A DNA stretch of 64,000 nt from Thysanoteuthis rhombus (Eukaryota > Mollusca > Cephalopoda > Oegopsida > Thysanoteuthidae): assembly GCA_963457665.1 (NCBI GenBank), contig OY735203.1, positions 22,210,174 through 22,274,173 of the forward strand. Reading direction: 5' to 3'. Under the pieces are notes generated by a model. The model saw only the letters and a program-made list of their open reading frames with translations. It made no database searches and was not told the origin of the DNA. Position numbers and translations under genes: made by a program. The first letter of the stretch is position 1. Every line of letters begins with the position of its first letter. Shown here in pieces: positions 1-13,699 of the stretch.

Positions 1-2100
1 ATCTTATACAATATGTATACAGGGGTTCTTTTAATTACGGATGTATATTCACTTCGAAAAGACTATTGGGACCGAAAATGAAAATTTTCAGATTGCATTG
101 CTATCAAAATGTAATTTAATTCAAACAAAAAATGCACACAATATTGAATTCAAACCAATTTAACTACCTGAAATAATATTCTGATGGAAAATTATCACGC
201 ATCATACTATGAAAAAATAAAGAAAACTACAAAACTAAATAACAGACTTTAATCAAATAACTGAAGACAAAACGTGCAACTGTTCAGAAAAATATGCACA
301 ATAAGTTGAAATCGTCAATTCATTAGGAAACTGTGAAAACCAGACAAGATTCAAACCAAGAAAAATATACATACGTGCAACTCAAACTTCTTGGAAACTA
401 AGGTATAATAACCAAGAAAATCTCGTTTAATAAATGAATATTGCCAACGGGATGTTGAAGATTAAAAAAAAAAAAACAGTACACGTACTATAATATAGGA
501 AAGGATTAAATAGCAGTTCACAACAAAATAATTCAAAGAAGTATAGACACTGCTTGGAGGAGAAGCTAAGAATGCTTTGGAAAAACTGATATACCCCTGA
601 ATATGAAGAAAGAATTGATATCAGAGTGGAAGCTTGAACAGAATCTTTCAATTGGTGAGCTTGAAAAAATGAATATATAAATCCCCAAAACGTTATATTT
701 TGAATTAAAAAAAAAAAATCAAAACAGACATAAACACTGTATTCAAAGATTAAACTTCAATCCTCCTGAAAAGTAACTAAAATATTACAGGGAACAAAAT
801 TCCCATGGAAGAACTATATAAATGATAGAACAAAATAGAATAACCTGAATAACTTGACTAAAATATACATTTAGTGCCAAAATTCAGTTGCCATCAATAA
901 CATAACGCTACAGTAGAACCTTCTTTTGAAACAGAAAAAAAGGTATTGTCGATATTTTGCTTCAGGAAGGATGCACTCGCACACACACATGCACACACAC
1001 ATACACACAATTCAGTATGAAAAATAAATCTGGAAATTTCTTGGGAACCGCTTACGTCTACCAACCAAAAACTAAATGGAAATATTGAAGAACAAAAAGG
1101 AACAATTCAAATGGACAAATATTGATTACCTTCCCCAAAATTTGAATTTAACCCTTTTTTCACTGATTGTTTGTTTTCAGTCTCTTTCGAAATGTAATAA
1201 TGATGAATATTTCTCTGATCGAAATCAAATCAGCCCCAAAGTCATCACAACTTCTGTACCAATGACCCATCCTACAACAAGGTTCAATTGGAAATATAGT
1301 ATGGGCTGAAGATCTGATGGAAAACCATGTACTAGTGAATACTTATATTTCTCACTTATTACATATCCATGAATTGGCCTTTAATTATAATTTTACACGG
1401 ATAAACATAATCATTGTTATCTGAGACAGCAATTTATGTTCATTAGTTTCAACTTTTCAATATACCTAGTTGTATCTGAGAGTAGTTATCAAGTGAAGAA
1501 TTCGGCTTCCCAAAAAGGCAAATTTCCTGATAACATTGTAATCAAATGTCATTTGATAAAAACGAAACAATCACAAAATATGGAAGTCAGACCTTTTTTT
1601 TAGAAAAAGTATCATAGCATTTGAAAAGCTGCAGTCATATCTGAAAATAAACCCATGAAATTTTGAGCCCTCACACCCAATTCTTCGGAACACTACCGAA
1701 AAAAAAAAGAATAGAAACGGTCTGAAAGTTCAAAAAAGAGAAAACAACAGCAAAACATCTCTTGGATATATATGCATAGAGAAGAGGGGAAAAAAGCAGA
1801 TCTAAGAGAAGAGAGACGGACGAAATGTTACCAGGTTTAAAAGAGAGAACCCCCCCCCCAAAAAAAAAACAAGACAAAACTTGCCTATGCAGTCAATCAT
1901 TGAACAGCCATACCGTCAAAATTTGAACCGTTGTGTAAAAATAGAAATCGATATGATCAGAATGAATTCTCGTTATGACATGACTGGCATTCTACACCGG
2001 GAATCATCTAAAAAGTGTAAAAAGACAAATAGTTTTTGGAGAATCTTGACGTTATCAATAAACCCTTCTAAACAAAGCCCCTGAAAGGTAGGAAATTTTC
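1..2100. other. AT-rich DNA with no recognisable gene
   Basis: I see no supported gene here. The short reading frames resemble no family I know and none has flanking splice signals I would trust. A short CA-rich run lies near 978-1012, a poly-C/poly-A patch at about 1851-1869, and many A runs throughout. Confidence 0.5.
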
Positions 2101-2107
2101 CCCTGCC

Positions 2108-2125
2108 ATATATATATATATATAT
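2108..2125. repeat. Short (TA)n microsatellite
   Basis: This is an uninterrupted alternating TA run of about 18 bases, the shortest of the TA tracts in the window. Confidence 0.9.
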
Positions 2126-2880
2126 CAAAGGAGCCGTGGAACACATAAAATCATAAACACACGAACACAAAGCCACCTACAAATGTAAAAAGGGAAAGAA
2201 CCCTCCTCCAACGTTGGTGACTACGGTTTGTTCAATATAGAATTTAAACAAGCAGAAAACATTACCATTGTCAAGCGTACACCTTATCGTTTCCGTGTTG
2301 TCATTATTATCTCAGAAGTCATTAACAGTTAGTCCAAGATTTGGTCTTAAATTAGTATGTGATTATATTCAAGTAATAATCATTTATTATTCATGCACAA
2401 ACACTCCGAGAGCATATTCAATTATTTTGTTGTGTGTTTAGATTAACCTTACCGGAATCTGACCGCCGAGCTCAAAGTCAAAAGGTGGAAAATGCAAGAA
2501 TAAGGAGTATTGGCTGTGTCACCAGACAAGGGGCCAATCAGATGAAAATATCAAAGGATTTGAGTCAGGTTGTTTGGAATTTTGAAACTTCACAACAGTG
2601 TTGAAATGCCAGTAACACAGGAGTCTGATGTTCTGCAATGTGAAGATACATTTCTAGCCACTTTTCAAAGAGGTTCGCTAAAATTTAGTGATATACATGC
2701 TGCTATTGATATATTGGGTATATTTCCATGTGGTTAATAGGATACACTATGCAACATTTACTCTAATGGTCTTTGAGGACCTCCAGGGTCGTTTCTAATT
2801 AGTTTTGACACAATGCTGAACCTATGGAATTACATTTCAGCATAAGAATATATCTTTCAATGGATGAAATATTAGGCAAT
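2126..2880. other. Unannotated intergenic DNA
   Basis: Nothing recognisable. The sequence is AT-rich and unique-looking; the region near 2690-2880 may already belong to the degenerate array that follows. Confidence 0.4.
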
Positions 2881-2889
2881 TGGTATTTA

Positions 2890-3650
2890 GGCTCAAATGT
2901 CATTTGAAGTCATTAGGAGTCATCTCTGATCATTTCCTGTAAATAGTCCGAGTTGTTAGCAACAATTTGGCACTTATGAAACTGAAATTTTGGATCAGCG
3001 TAAATCTTGTCACGGCAAAGGTAATAAATCTTGTAAGGTTGACCTCAGAGGTAATGTGAGATCACAATGTTTTTGACCACAACTTATACCAAATATGTTG
3101 AGATTTGGTGTATGGGTATATGAGATAGGTATTGATCCAAGATGTCATTCAGGGTTACAAGGAGTCATTTCTGATCATTTCAAGTCAATTGTCGAATCCC
3201 TTCACGGTGAACGTAATAGATATTGTAAGGTTGACCTCAGATGTCATCCAAGTTCACTAGAGGTCATTTTAGCCAATTTTCTTTCTTTTTAGTCACAGTT
3301 TCACACATAATATGCTGATATCTGATATGTGGGGATAAGAGTAGAGTACGAGTCGAAGTGAAGTCGACCTCAGTGATCATTCGCGGTCATAATATTTCTG
3401 GTAATTTGTGGCCAATTTTTAAATTCATTGGTCACAATTTTGCTCCTATGAAACTGACATTTGGCATATGGCTGAAACTCATCATGGAGACCGTATTAAG
3501 AAGTGAAATTGAGCTTCGAGGGCATTCTAGGTCACCAGAGGACATTTGTAGACATTTCAAACAATTTAAATATTTTTGGCAACAATTTTGCAACTATGAA
3601 CTGACATTTGGCATTGGAGTAAATCTTCCCTTGGCAAATACTATGTAATA
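2890..3650 (+). repeat. Degenerate tandem array, units about 130-190 bp
   Basis: Several phrases recur in order: a GTAAGGTTGACCTCAG phrase begins near 3033 and again near 3225. Variants of GACCTCA follow near 3366, with a more diverged one near 3511. GGAGTCATCTCTGATCATTT (about 2910) returns as a near copy at about 3160. A TTGGCAACAATTTTGC-like phrase and GAAACTGACATTTGG-like phrases repeat across 2960-3620. Spacing varies between about 130 and 190 bp, so the array is old and diverged. The 96-codon reading frame crossing 3358-3648 is an accident of the repeat, with no family resemblance. Confidence 0.6.
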
Positions 3651-3659
3651 ATCTAACAT

Positions 3660-5180
3660 TGGCCAAGGATATATTGGAGGTCAACGAAGGCTATTTTTGG
3701 CCGTTACTAGCCAATAGTCGGCTATAATCTTGCACTCCAGGTGGAACACATCCCTTATCTAATTCAGGGAACCTTTATAAAATATAATTTTATTTCCTCT
3801 GTTATTATATATATGTTTTTCATTTCCAACAAGCAACGTATGTCCAAGTACCCTTACACCGTACACGCACCCACACGCACACGGCAGAAAACAAATTTGT
3901 TGTTAAGAATGATACCTGTGAATTCCATTATGTTTTGTCGGGGGACCAACCATCTTCACCAGAATATGAAGCGGGGACACATCCATAGGTAGCAATCGGC
4001 CGTTAAGGTATCGAAAGCTCTTTTGAATATCACCATTCATAAATCTCTAAACTTGTTTTGTGTGTCCACCACTATATATTCTAGTAACCCAACGGAATGC
4101 AGACTATTACATAACGAGAAGTTGGGAAACTGAAGTCAAATACATCGAAATCTGAATCTTTAAACCTCTGGAAGCCACTTAAGATGAACACATTACGAAT
4201 AATCCGTTCCAACTGACGCCCAGACCTAGAGCACACACACACACACACACACACACGCGCACACGCTTATAACTGTTCCATCACAAACATGTATCCTGAC
4301 ACCAAAACAAACAAATTCACGACAGGAAAGTCCAAACACACTACCAACTAGCCGTTGCCTTCGACAACGAGAGCACAGACATTCACACTTATAAGTGTAC
4401 ACATTGAAACAAGTAATTGACAGCAGAACAAACTCACACACGAATGGTAATCTCGATCAGCCATAGAACCAATCTTAGATAAGATTAATACCATCCCCAA
4501 ATTGACAACACTAAATAAAGTTTGAACTTTTTCTGTATATATATATATATATTTCATACCACACACAAACATACACCCCTTTTGCATCAATAACACGAAT
4601 ACGTCTATAGTTTTGAGAAGATAATTCAAAGAGTTTTCCAATGATTGGACTCCTTCTTGGGGTTCGTGTTGTTTGATTTAACAAAAAGAGAAAAAGAAAA
4701 GCGAAAAGACATCATCTAATTCAAATGTTATAGGGCTGTTATAATTGGGAAAAAAATTCTGTTTGGATAGTACACTAGAGGAAAGCTGTAGAATGGTTAC
4801 GCTGAAACGTCATGTTAACAACACATTAAATATAATTCAGTAGAAAAAAATATCTTTGAATTACGTATATATGTAAGTACACTCTAATCTCTCTGTCTGT
4901 CGGTCTCTCTATGAATACTGAGATTAAGTTACACGCCTAGACCGTCAGATCTCGATAAAACCGTGTTGGATAATCAAGATTGATGACATCTACATAAAGC
5001 AGATAAAGCCTCAACAGCAGACTGCAGCATACAAATGTTACGATGATTTTAAGGTTCTTCATCTTTATGAAGAAGTCAGTTTCTCAATGAAACATGTTAA
5101 TGGATTGAACAAGTTTTATTTCCGATATCAAATTGTTTTTTGTATTTTCTTTTTGATACTGTTTGAGAAATTAATAATCA
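3660..5180. other. Intergenic DNA with a CA microsatellite
   Basis: No gene is recognised. A CA/CG-flavoured dinucleotide run lies at about 4231-4265 and a short TA run at 4536-4552. Open frames reading as Cys-Val or Tyr-Ile repeats are translations of these runs. Confidence 0.5.
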
Positions 5181-5187
5181 TCCAAAC

Positions 5188-5189
<2 letters not shown>

Positions 5190-5249
<60 letters not shown>
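5190..5249. repeat. (TA)n microsatellite
   Basis: About 60 bases of pure alternating TA, flanked by ordinary AT-rich sequence. Confidence 0.97.
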
Positions 5250-5252
<3 letters not shown>

Positions 5253-6820
5253 ATTATTTGAAAAAATGATATTACTAAAGCTACAATGTCCAGTTCTCTT
5301 TTTATGTTGAAGTTGGATGGCTCTGCTACATGTTTCATTGGATGTTCAAGCTAAAAAAACTTAGCAGTGTATCACGGAAAACAACAGAAATATCAGTCTC
5401 TGAAAAAATGGTTCATGATATATGTGTATTTGCGTATGTGTGTGGGGTGGCAAAAATACATTTGTCCCTATAGGATGCCTTTCTATAGGTCCATCAGATG
5501 GATCTCTAGTAGTTATTATGAAAAAGTATTATCCAATTAACGGTGATCTCGGGGAAAATGAAGTATAGACTAACAAAAATGTTACAAAACCTGATACCAC
5601 TCCTGATGTTAAAAGTTTCCAATAAGATGAAACGTCGTCAAATGATACACAGAACTGTTGAGTTTCAATGATTGGTACTTTGTTTTTTGATATATAATTA
5701 CCATTTCTCTGTCAGAAAACATCAATAACAGTTTAAATTGAATTTGATTCTGGATGGAAAAAACATTATACGTGTCCAGAATCAGAGTTAAGCGTGAAAG
5801 ACGAAATTCAACTACATGTTTGAATTTTAGCAATACATGTTCACATGCTCTGAACCTCAGTGATCATCGAACCAATTGTAATTTTGTTCGTATCTACCTA
5901 TTTGAAAGTAGCAACATATAGATCATAAAATTTTCATGGACATATTTTAAGGTTCTGTTCGCAAAATATAGAAGTTGTATGTGGGCTATATTCTCTCATA
6001 TAAGGGAAAATATACCGTGACATGTTTTGTGCATTATAAAACAACAAACACTCTTCCAAATATCGAAAGAGCGAGCTACTATCATGTGAAGACATTGACT
6101 TTCCGCAGTTGTTACTAGCGGGTTATATTTGACGATCAAATGACAGCAGCTTCATCAATACTTAAGCGCTCTTTTGAATGATTTAGCTGTTTTCACTATT
6201 GTTATCATCAAGATGGTCTCCATTCTTCATTGGATTACAGGTTCTCCCGACCTGTTCACTAATCTTCTGAGATCCAGTGTATAAACAGGAATCAGTGCAA
6301 GGGTCAGCTTCGTGTTGCACAATTACATCAATTCAGGTCGAGGTATTCATCCCCAACCTTCGCTCTGTTTCAAAATTACTCTGCAGGGAGAGCAATATCA
6401 AATATCTGACAACTTGTTTTTCTCCTAGTTTGATATGATTTAATCTGGTTTTCTGATCTGGATTTAATGATTAATCTGCCCCTCAAAGTCGTACATGCAT
6501 TGGTGTTTTCCATTCTCAGATAAATTCCATTATGTACATATGCCATACGTTTTGTTTTTTCAACTCGTGGTTGTTTGTACTGTTCCTAATGTATAATACT
6601 TCCCACCCAATCATGCCATTTCCATCCTATTTCTGAGTTGAGTTGTAGTATTCACTGATGATGTTCATCTCTTTCTCGTCCTCAGCTCCGTGAAATTCTT
6701 TTTTGATTTTGTCCATAGCTAAACTATCTCAAATATTCTATAACTTGTTCTTATGTCATTGGTTTTGGCTGCCTTTAAATTGATGAGGTTTCTCTCCTGA
6801 AAACCCATCGACACAATGTT
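5250..6820. other. Unannotated intergenic DNA
   Basis: No gene, RNA or transposon is recognised. A small hairpin word (ACAGGT, 7-base loop, ACCTGT) occurs near 6238, too small to interpret. Confidence 0.4.
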
Positions 6821-6827
6821 GTTTCAT

Positions 6828-7121
6828 CTACAATTCCTTTGATTTGCGCTCTGAAACTTCCATATTGTTATTTGTTTCGGTATTTTTGGATTCTCGTTTT
6901 TCTTGTTTAATATCTCTATGTTTATTCTCCTCTCGGACATCTTGTCTAAGATTGTCTGATGCAATTAGTTTTTCTTTGCTCTTTTCTAGAAAATCCATGG
7001 AACTCTCGATTGAAGAGTCAACGCAATATCTGAAGCGGATGTCTCTACCCTCAGCCCTCGGTAGCTGAGTTTGAAACATTGAAATAAACTTTAATGTTTT
7101 GTGGTCCAGATTATTACGCAC
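6828..7121 (-). pseudogene. Possible coding relic, highly charged open frame
   Basis: The minus strand carries a 97-codon open frame with unusual amino-acid character for this AT-rich background. A segment near its start (NLDHKTLKFISMFQTQLPRAEG) is followed by a Lys/Glu/Arg-rich tail (for example SKEKLIASDNLRQDVREENK). Such composition is more typical of a translated sequence, for instance the ORF1 or linker part of a retroelement, than of chance. I do not recognise a family, there is no convincing start context, and the frame closes on both sides, so it may be a fragment or spurious. Confidence 0.2.
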
Positions 7122-7129
7122 TCTTTCAT

Positions 7130-8220
7130 TGATTTCCGAATGTTCTTAGATATGCACCTAGTTATTATAAGCCCTGGGGAATATAATTTCACAGGTATAT
7201 ATTTTTGGTGAAAGTACACATAATTTTGTTAAAGTGAAAAGAAAACCTCAGTTAATGAGATGCTTTTTGTCAGGTAGGAGAACAAAGGGTAAATGGGTGG
7301 CATATAACATAGATCATAACACCCATACATAAGATTGACAGGGTACCTTCCATTGCAAAGGAATAATGTATGTATCTGCTTAATTAGAAGGGAATTTTGC
7401 AATCCAGCTTGGAGACATAAGACATTCATTACAGTTATAGCTGAAGGAGAAAGAGTTCCAATGAAGTCACAATTTCCCAAATATGAAAGGATTGGAATCG
7501 ACCATTTAAACCTATTAATACATTTTTCTTTGAAAGGTCGGTGCTTTCAGCAGTCAGTAGCATTCTTTAAAGTAGCCTGGGCTCAGGCAGCATGTTTCCC
7601 AGGGAGACACCCTTCCCAAATTAATAACCACGATGCTTCTTAAATCGATCTACATCCATCTGTCAACTCTTGCATATTCTCGTAAGAGGTCAAATAAAAG
7701 AGTCAAACATACCGACACTCATTATTTTAGACAAGCTTCTTTATTGCAGGTGAATATAGATCATTATGGTAAAATCTGATAATATTTCGTGCATTTTATA
7801 TTGTTTAGATTTTTAGGTTGCATTAGTGACTTAATGGCACAACATCGGCTTGAAGAAGCACAGCAAAAAAGAATATGGTTATGAATTCTTTGGAAGACAC
7901 GGTGAGTAGGGAAGACAAAACATGTCCGAAAGAATATATAAGTCGATGTTACCTTGAAAATTTTGCAAGTTTTTATGAACTTTAAGGTCGGCCAATTTTG
8001 AAACTAAAAATTGACAACAGTGAATGTACAAATCCTCCAACTATGACCAAGTCCCTGTTAGATGAATTTGTCCTCTATTTGCCGCTCATGTAGCTTATTG
8101 CCCACCATTCCACAATACTTAATTGAGAACCTTTGGAGGAATCCTGAAAACAGACGGGGGCGAATTTACAGAAAAACTAAAAAAAACCTCACATTTGAAA
8201 AACAAATCAATGGATAAAAT
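7130..8220. other. Unannotated intergenic DNA
   Basis: A 102-codon plus-strand frame and an 83-codon minus-strand frame overlap at about 7229-7643, but neither resembles a known protein and both look like chance. No repeat is apparent. Confidence 0.4.
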
Positions 8221-8229
8221 CTATGATTT

Positions 8230-9255
8230 ATTCACCTCCGGTACGACTTTCTTTTCGACAAAGTTTCATTTAAATTCATTGAGGAATCCCAGAGATATCG
8301 CGTGGACAGACAGGACCAAGCATAGACATTCATGAACAAAAATATATTCGCTCCTGTCAGTTTACTTGTTATCTCCAAAACTTTTCAATGAATTTTAATG
8401 AAATTTTGTGGTAAAGTGGATCACTGGGTAAAAGAGATATGATTAAAAAATGTTGTGCAGTTCCAGTCATTTGTCTTTGATTGAGAGATATTTTCATACA
8501 TTTCTGTGTTTGCTCATGTCACTCTATCTGCAAGAACTCCGGACGGATTCTATAAAAATGCAATCGAAGGGTACGCCACAATGTAAAGATGAATCGATTG
8601 AATTTTCTTCCGAATCCAGGTACGTTCTCTTGATTGGGAGCTATTTAAAAAAAAAATACATATCTTTATCTGTTTCTGCCTGTCCAGAATATATCTCCAG
8701 AAGTTCTGAAAATCATATTCATCAAGTATTGTGGAACAGTTATTCAGTGGGTGAAGAAGAAGTAGCTGAATTCTGTTGTGGATCAAATAATTCTTTTTTG
8801 ATTCAAAGATATTTTCCCATTTCAATATGTTGTACAATTTACTTCGCCTCTATCTGTCTACACGCCATCTTCCAAACTTCTAAATAAATTTCAGTGAGAT
8901 TGAATGGTAAAAGAACATGTCACGTGAGATGAGGTTAAACCTGTAGGAGTACTCGGGAATTCGTTTGGATTGAGAGATATTTTTTCCATTTTATTCTTCC
9001 GTGCATTTCTGTTTCCGCCCCTGTCTATCCATGCAATATCTCGGAAACTTCTTGATAATTGTCAATAAACGTTTATACAAAAGGTTGGCTGCAGGGTAGG
9101 GAAAAAGTTTGTGAGCAGATCTGGGGATCTGTTTTTGATTGAAACATGTTTTACATCTTTTCGTATAAATTTGTGTATCCACTCCTATATCTCTACACGA
9201 TATCTCCAAAGGGTGTCAATGAATTTGAATTAAATGTTGTGGGGAGTTGAACAAT
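8230..9255 (+). repeat. Degenerate satellite array, about 166-bp period
   Basis: A core word (ATCTCC or a close variant, followed by AAACTTCT-like then AATGAATTT-like sequence and TTGTGG) recurs at about 8371, 8526, 8693, 8867, 9038 and 9202. The spacings are 155, 167, 174, 171 and 164 bp. Each unit also carries a TTTGATTGAGAGATATTTT-like phrase and a CTGTTTCTGCCTGTC-like phrase. A reverse-oriented unit precedes the array at about 8287-8340 (GAGATATCGCGTGGACAGAC). The 145-codon frame at 8450-8887 runs through the array and is not a gene. Relatives occur near 15.4 kb and 25.3-25.9 kb. Confidence 0.75.
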
Positions 9256-9259
9256 AGAG

Positions 9260-12200
9260 ATGAGATATACCTCTAAACTGTGCGTGAAATGGCTAGGTCA
9301 GTCAAAACACGTCATGAGGGAGACTGCTATTGTCCTATCGACCCCTGAACTAATTCCGACTAAAACTCCCTTTCTTCGATGCGTGAACACGTGTTTCGCT
9401 ACACATTGTCTGTGCAAACAAATGAGCAATATTTTTAAAAGAAAGACGAAAACCAATGAACGAAGACAAAATCTAAAAGGAAATGTATCTGCATGTACAT
9501 TCAGTCCATTTTATGTGACTGTAATTGCTGTGAAAACCATAATGTCGCGTGGTAACAGTTTGATTATATCTGTATATATCTTTACACAATCTATTTCCAC
9601 CCGTTCATGCTGAATGCACTAGCTTATTATACATATCAGAATTAACCATTAAAGAATATTATCAAGTGGTAAAGGTTTAATTATATCCTGTATGTTTTGA
9701 ACGATATGTCGCTCTCTTGTAATATATGCTACCTATTTTTTTCTGTTCCGTACTCTTTTTATTGTAAATGCATTCGGTGAATCAATTAGATAAAGTATAC
9801 CACACAAAATCAGCAGATAAACACATATACCTAAAAATTGTATGCATAACCTGGAGAAAGAATAATCTATAAACAGAATACAGTATATTTCAGAAGAAAA
9901 AAAATAACATAATACAACAGAAGGCATAAGCCTCTCCTTAACTGGACTATTTGTCCTACCTTTCTTTATTCGACTTCTACAAAGAAGATGTACAGAGACA
10001 GGGATCTCAGCCTTTTTCAAGGGAGTGAATTCATCTTTAACATACGAGTGCTTCCAACTTCCTCCCGCCAACTCCAGGCGTGAAAAAACTTGTTAACAAT
10101 TCAATCATAATACACCACATGTATATTTCTAGTTAATTACTACTTTCAATCGTTGCACATTGCACATGGCAAACACATTCAAAGAATAGTAGAAATGGAT
10201 ACGAAAGAAAGCTTCACAAACTATGGACGAAAACAATTGACACATAATACTGATAAAACGTAGGAAATATAGATTCACCCCTCACTGATTTGGTCAAAAC
10301 TTCTTTAACTACTGAAGCAAAAATAATGCAGAAAAATGTCCGTGATTTTTTTAAGAAAGAAAAAGAAATTCTGTTCATAGTAGCTTTTGCAAAAAAAAAA
10401 AGAAAAAAAAGGCAAATTTCAGTTGTTCATGGTTCTTTTTAGTTCTTGAAAAAAAAATCGTGTCTCCAGGCAAGAAAAAAAAATCTGCAACTTTTTTAAG
10501 GATAAGCGATTTTTTCTATCACAAAAAAAAAAAAAATTTCATAGTTCCCTCGAGTTCTTTCCCCCCCTTTTTTTTATGTATTTGCTGAAAAGAAAAAGTA
10601 TCTGGTCTGTTAGGAATTTTTTTTCTTTCTTTCCTCTCTTCGTTGTTTTACTTCTTTGACCACTCCGCACGAGCTGCAGACGACGCCCATCAGCTACACC
10701 ATTCAGTCGTTGCTTGGCTATTGATAACACCACATGTAATCGATTATGTTTTTACACAACCAGCAATAATTCACCTGATATTCATCCCTTCCATCAAATT
10801 TCTGAAATAAAGTTCTCTTCTTGTTCTACTGATATTATTTGCCGATTTTTTTTTTGTTTCATTTTGCTTGATTTTTGATTGGGATATCGAGTACTTCTGC
10901 TGTTTTCCTTCATGATTTTCTCATCAGTAGCATTGTACACTCTTCGATTTGTAACTTCACCTTTCCATTCTTATTATTGATAAACACAAGTCCCTTAATA
11001 TCAGTGCACTCATTATTCTTTGTGACGTAAACCAAGTCGTTGTTTGAATTGTGGAAATTCATCATCAGATTGTTAATAATTCCAATGTTTTACAGCTCAA
11101 ATCCAAGTCGAAGGCTACAGTTGACATAATTTTAATATCTCAATAAGAACAAAAACACAACCAAAAACAAGAACAACGAGACTTAAGGATACCCTCAATT
11201 AATTTCAGCGGGTTTGGGGGAAAACTATCCACCACTGTGTAACCCGTTACGTTAAATTAAACCGATGTATAAGTTTAAGATACCTTGATTTGAAATCAGA
11301 TTAACTGATCGTTTCTTTTACTGACTACACTTAAATCCTCTTTTGATAAATCTATTTTCTACAGTAAATACATTTGATCCTTAAGTCTTAAGAACATGAT
11401 TTGCATTATTCTGAAGAATCATTCTTTTCTACAAAGAACTTTTTGCGTTGTCATTTTAAAATTTCATCGTCCGGTGCAAGTTATATTTTTTACTGTCTTA
11501 TTAGTATTCACTGCCAATCACCATGGACCAGTGGCCAAGTGTTCGTTCCAGGTTAGATTAGCTGAAGTTCCTGCTATCACAACGTCGAAACAAATATAGC
11601 ATGCAATGCCGTTCAGGTGAGCTCTAAACACGAACACTAGGATTGAGAAACCTCTCCACGATGCAAGGGCATTACGGTTAAGTCATACACTAGTTCACGT
11701 AAGATCACTGAAATCAAGCAATTTCGAGCCTGACATATGCCTGGACGATTGAGCACTTGGATTTCTAGCATAATCAAGCTTCATATAAATTTCATACTTC
11801 TAATGTAACCAAAATTGCCCGGAAAACTATATCGTCGTGTAGTAACGATTAAATTGTGTCTCTATTTGTTTTTGCAGGATCTTTCTTATTTGCAAATACT
11901 AAATGCACCTGCATATATGTACTGAAATTAGCTATAAAATCATAACATCACAGAATATCTTCTATCTGTATGTGTTTAAAACGAGCTATCTTTCTTTACC
12001 CATACATGTTACATATTTGTATTAGCCTGGATTATCTGTTCAACGCTTCCAATTCATCAAAATGAACCCTCTCATACAGGTATGACAAACCAGAAATAGT
12101 TCCTACTAACAGATGCACGAATTGATACATAGGGTAGGCCATACATGTTATACAAGCTTATGCCTCTATAATTATTGACGTAAAGATGTATCATCATCTC

Positions 12201-12400
12201 AGTTCGTTCATCTCTTTTTTTTTCTTATTAATACCTCCTCCTCAAGCAGCCTTCTTCAGTAAGGACTATTGGCAGCAGCAGCAAAAGGTACAAAAGTAAT
12301 TGCCTGTCAGTATTTCACTGCTTGGTTTACTGTGACAAACGATGTTCCGCGAAATGATGGAACAACAAGAGCTGCTATACTGAAACATATGCAAAAGGGC
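9260..12400. other. Intergenic DNA with A/T homopolymer patches
   Basis: No gene is recognised. The stretch 10390-10640 is full of A and T homopolymers. A minus-strand 112-codon frame at 9733-10071 begins with a mixed-composition segment of about 54 residues and then runs into AT-derived hydrophobic sequence; I could not assign it. The frame at 9260-9613 is also unassigned. Confidence 0.4.
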
Positions 12401-12409
12401 GAATATTGC

Positions 12410-13690
12410 TTGACGTTTGCTGTTGGAATGTAAGAGTCTGCTTGGATCTCGATTCATCTGCTAGACCGGAGCACAGAACAATGCTCCTTAATCAAAGGAT
12501 TCCAGCATCTTGCCAAAGATTACGTGCCTTACAGATGAGGATCAAACAATTGAAATATCTTTTAGTTTTGGGTTGAAAAACCCAAAGGGGCATCATTGGG
12601 AAAGAGGTGATGGTTTTGCCATGAGAACTGATTTGCTTTAACATGTGGAACGCTCACGTACAATTAAAGAACAGAAAAAGAGACTGAGATCCCAATGTCT
12701 GTGGACGATGTGTATTTATTTTCTCGATTTATGGGTCAACTTTCAAGGCTATTGTTTCATTGTTTTGACATCCTATGAACTGTTTTGTGGTGTCATTTTA
12801 TCAGTTCAAGAGCCTGAAAAACTGATAGTTCTTGGTGACTTCGATGTACTAGTATGGAGACCGCGTTGGATCTGGAGTGCTCATCAGAGTTATGGCATTA
12901 GAAACGGAGATAGCGATGAGTTACTATTACTTTGACTCAGCACAGAATTTCGCTTAGCTATCTGCAAAACTTCATTCATCAGAAAGTAGAACACAGGGTA
13001 ACGTGGTTTCAAATCAAAATATGGTCACATGATTGGTTTCATATTAAATTGGGAAACTTGCTGGTTGGGGATTGAGGCGAAATGTGGAATGTGACATTAA
13101 CTACAAATAAGTATGTCCAAAATTCAGGCTTACAATGCAGTAAAGCTCCTATGCGCATCTACGTGACGAAACTGATACAGCTAGATGGTTGCAAAACAGT
13201 ATACCATGAGTTTGGTGCTGGGATCCATTTGAAAATCCTAAAAGCTAGATTGATAAATTTTAAAAGAGGGTGTTGTCTGATTGTGGGAAAACAATCCTTA
13301 CAAGTCAGTGATAACGAGATATGTATTCTGGCTACTCTCTTATTTTCATTAGAGACATGTCGATCACATAGTCGACATCTGAAGTTGCTTGCAAGATTCT
13401 ACCAAAAATGCAACGGGTGCATACTCAATATAGAATGGCAGACATTAGGTCCACATACCAAGGTCCATTGAGTCACAGTTAGTTACAAGTCGAATGCCTT
13501 AAGCAGAGTGCGTTTCACGCATGAGCGATGAATGACTCCCAGGAGGATTCTTTTATGATTAGCCGTGGTCTGGTAGCACCCATAACAAAGGCATAAGAAG
13601 AGACACAGGGATGCATAATCTCAGTAACACGGGAATGAGTGCGGAAAATTGGAAAGAACTGGCACTGGATCTGTTGACGAAGGGTACAAC
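12410..13690 (+). mobile_element. Broken CR1/Jockey-like LINE, endonuclease and C-terminal parts
   Basis: Translating with frame changes gives, in order, pieces of a LINE ORF2. An endonuclease N-terminus (CCWNVR, then ARPEHRT) lies at about 12410-12480. An FWVEKPKGASLGKR-like piece lies at about 12570-12610, and the catalytic-region motif EKLIVLGDFD (family form KLIVLGDFN) at about 12814-12845. A C-terminal stretch LATLLFSLETC then RHLKLLARFYQKC and CILNIEWQTLG lies at about 13320-13450, and ENWKELALD near 13650. In this LINE group the C-terminal stretch normally reads like LLYGSETW followed by a RHLKLLERFHQRCLR-type helix and an ILNIRWQD-type motif. Stop codons and frameshifts are frequent, and the reverse transcriptase core between about 13060 and 13300 is missing or unreadable. 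It is a dead copy. The clade assignment is by resemblance only. Confidence 0.7.
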
Positions 13691-13699
13691 AGGTTTGAG

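Noticed and set aside
11396..11599. A possible tRNA-derived SINE in the 11.4-11.8 kb region
   Set aside because: No recognisable A/B box pair, poly-A or simple-repeat tail, or second copy in the window.
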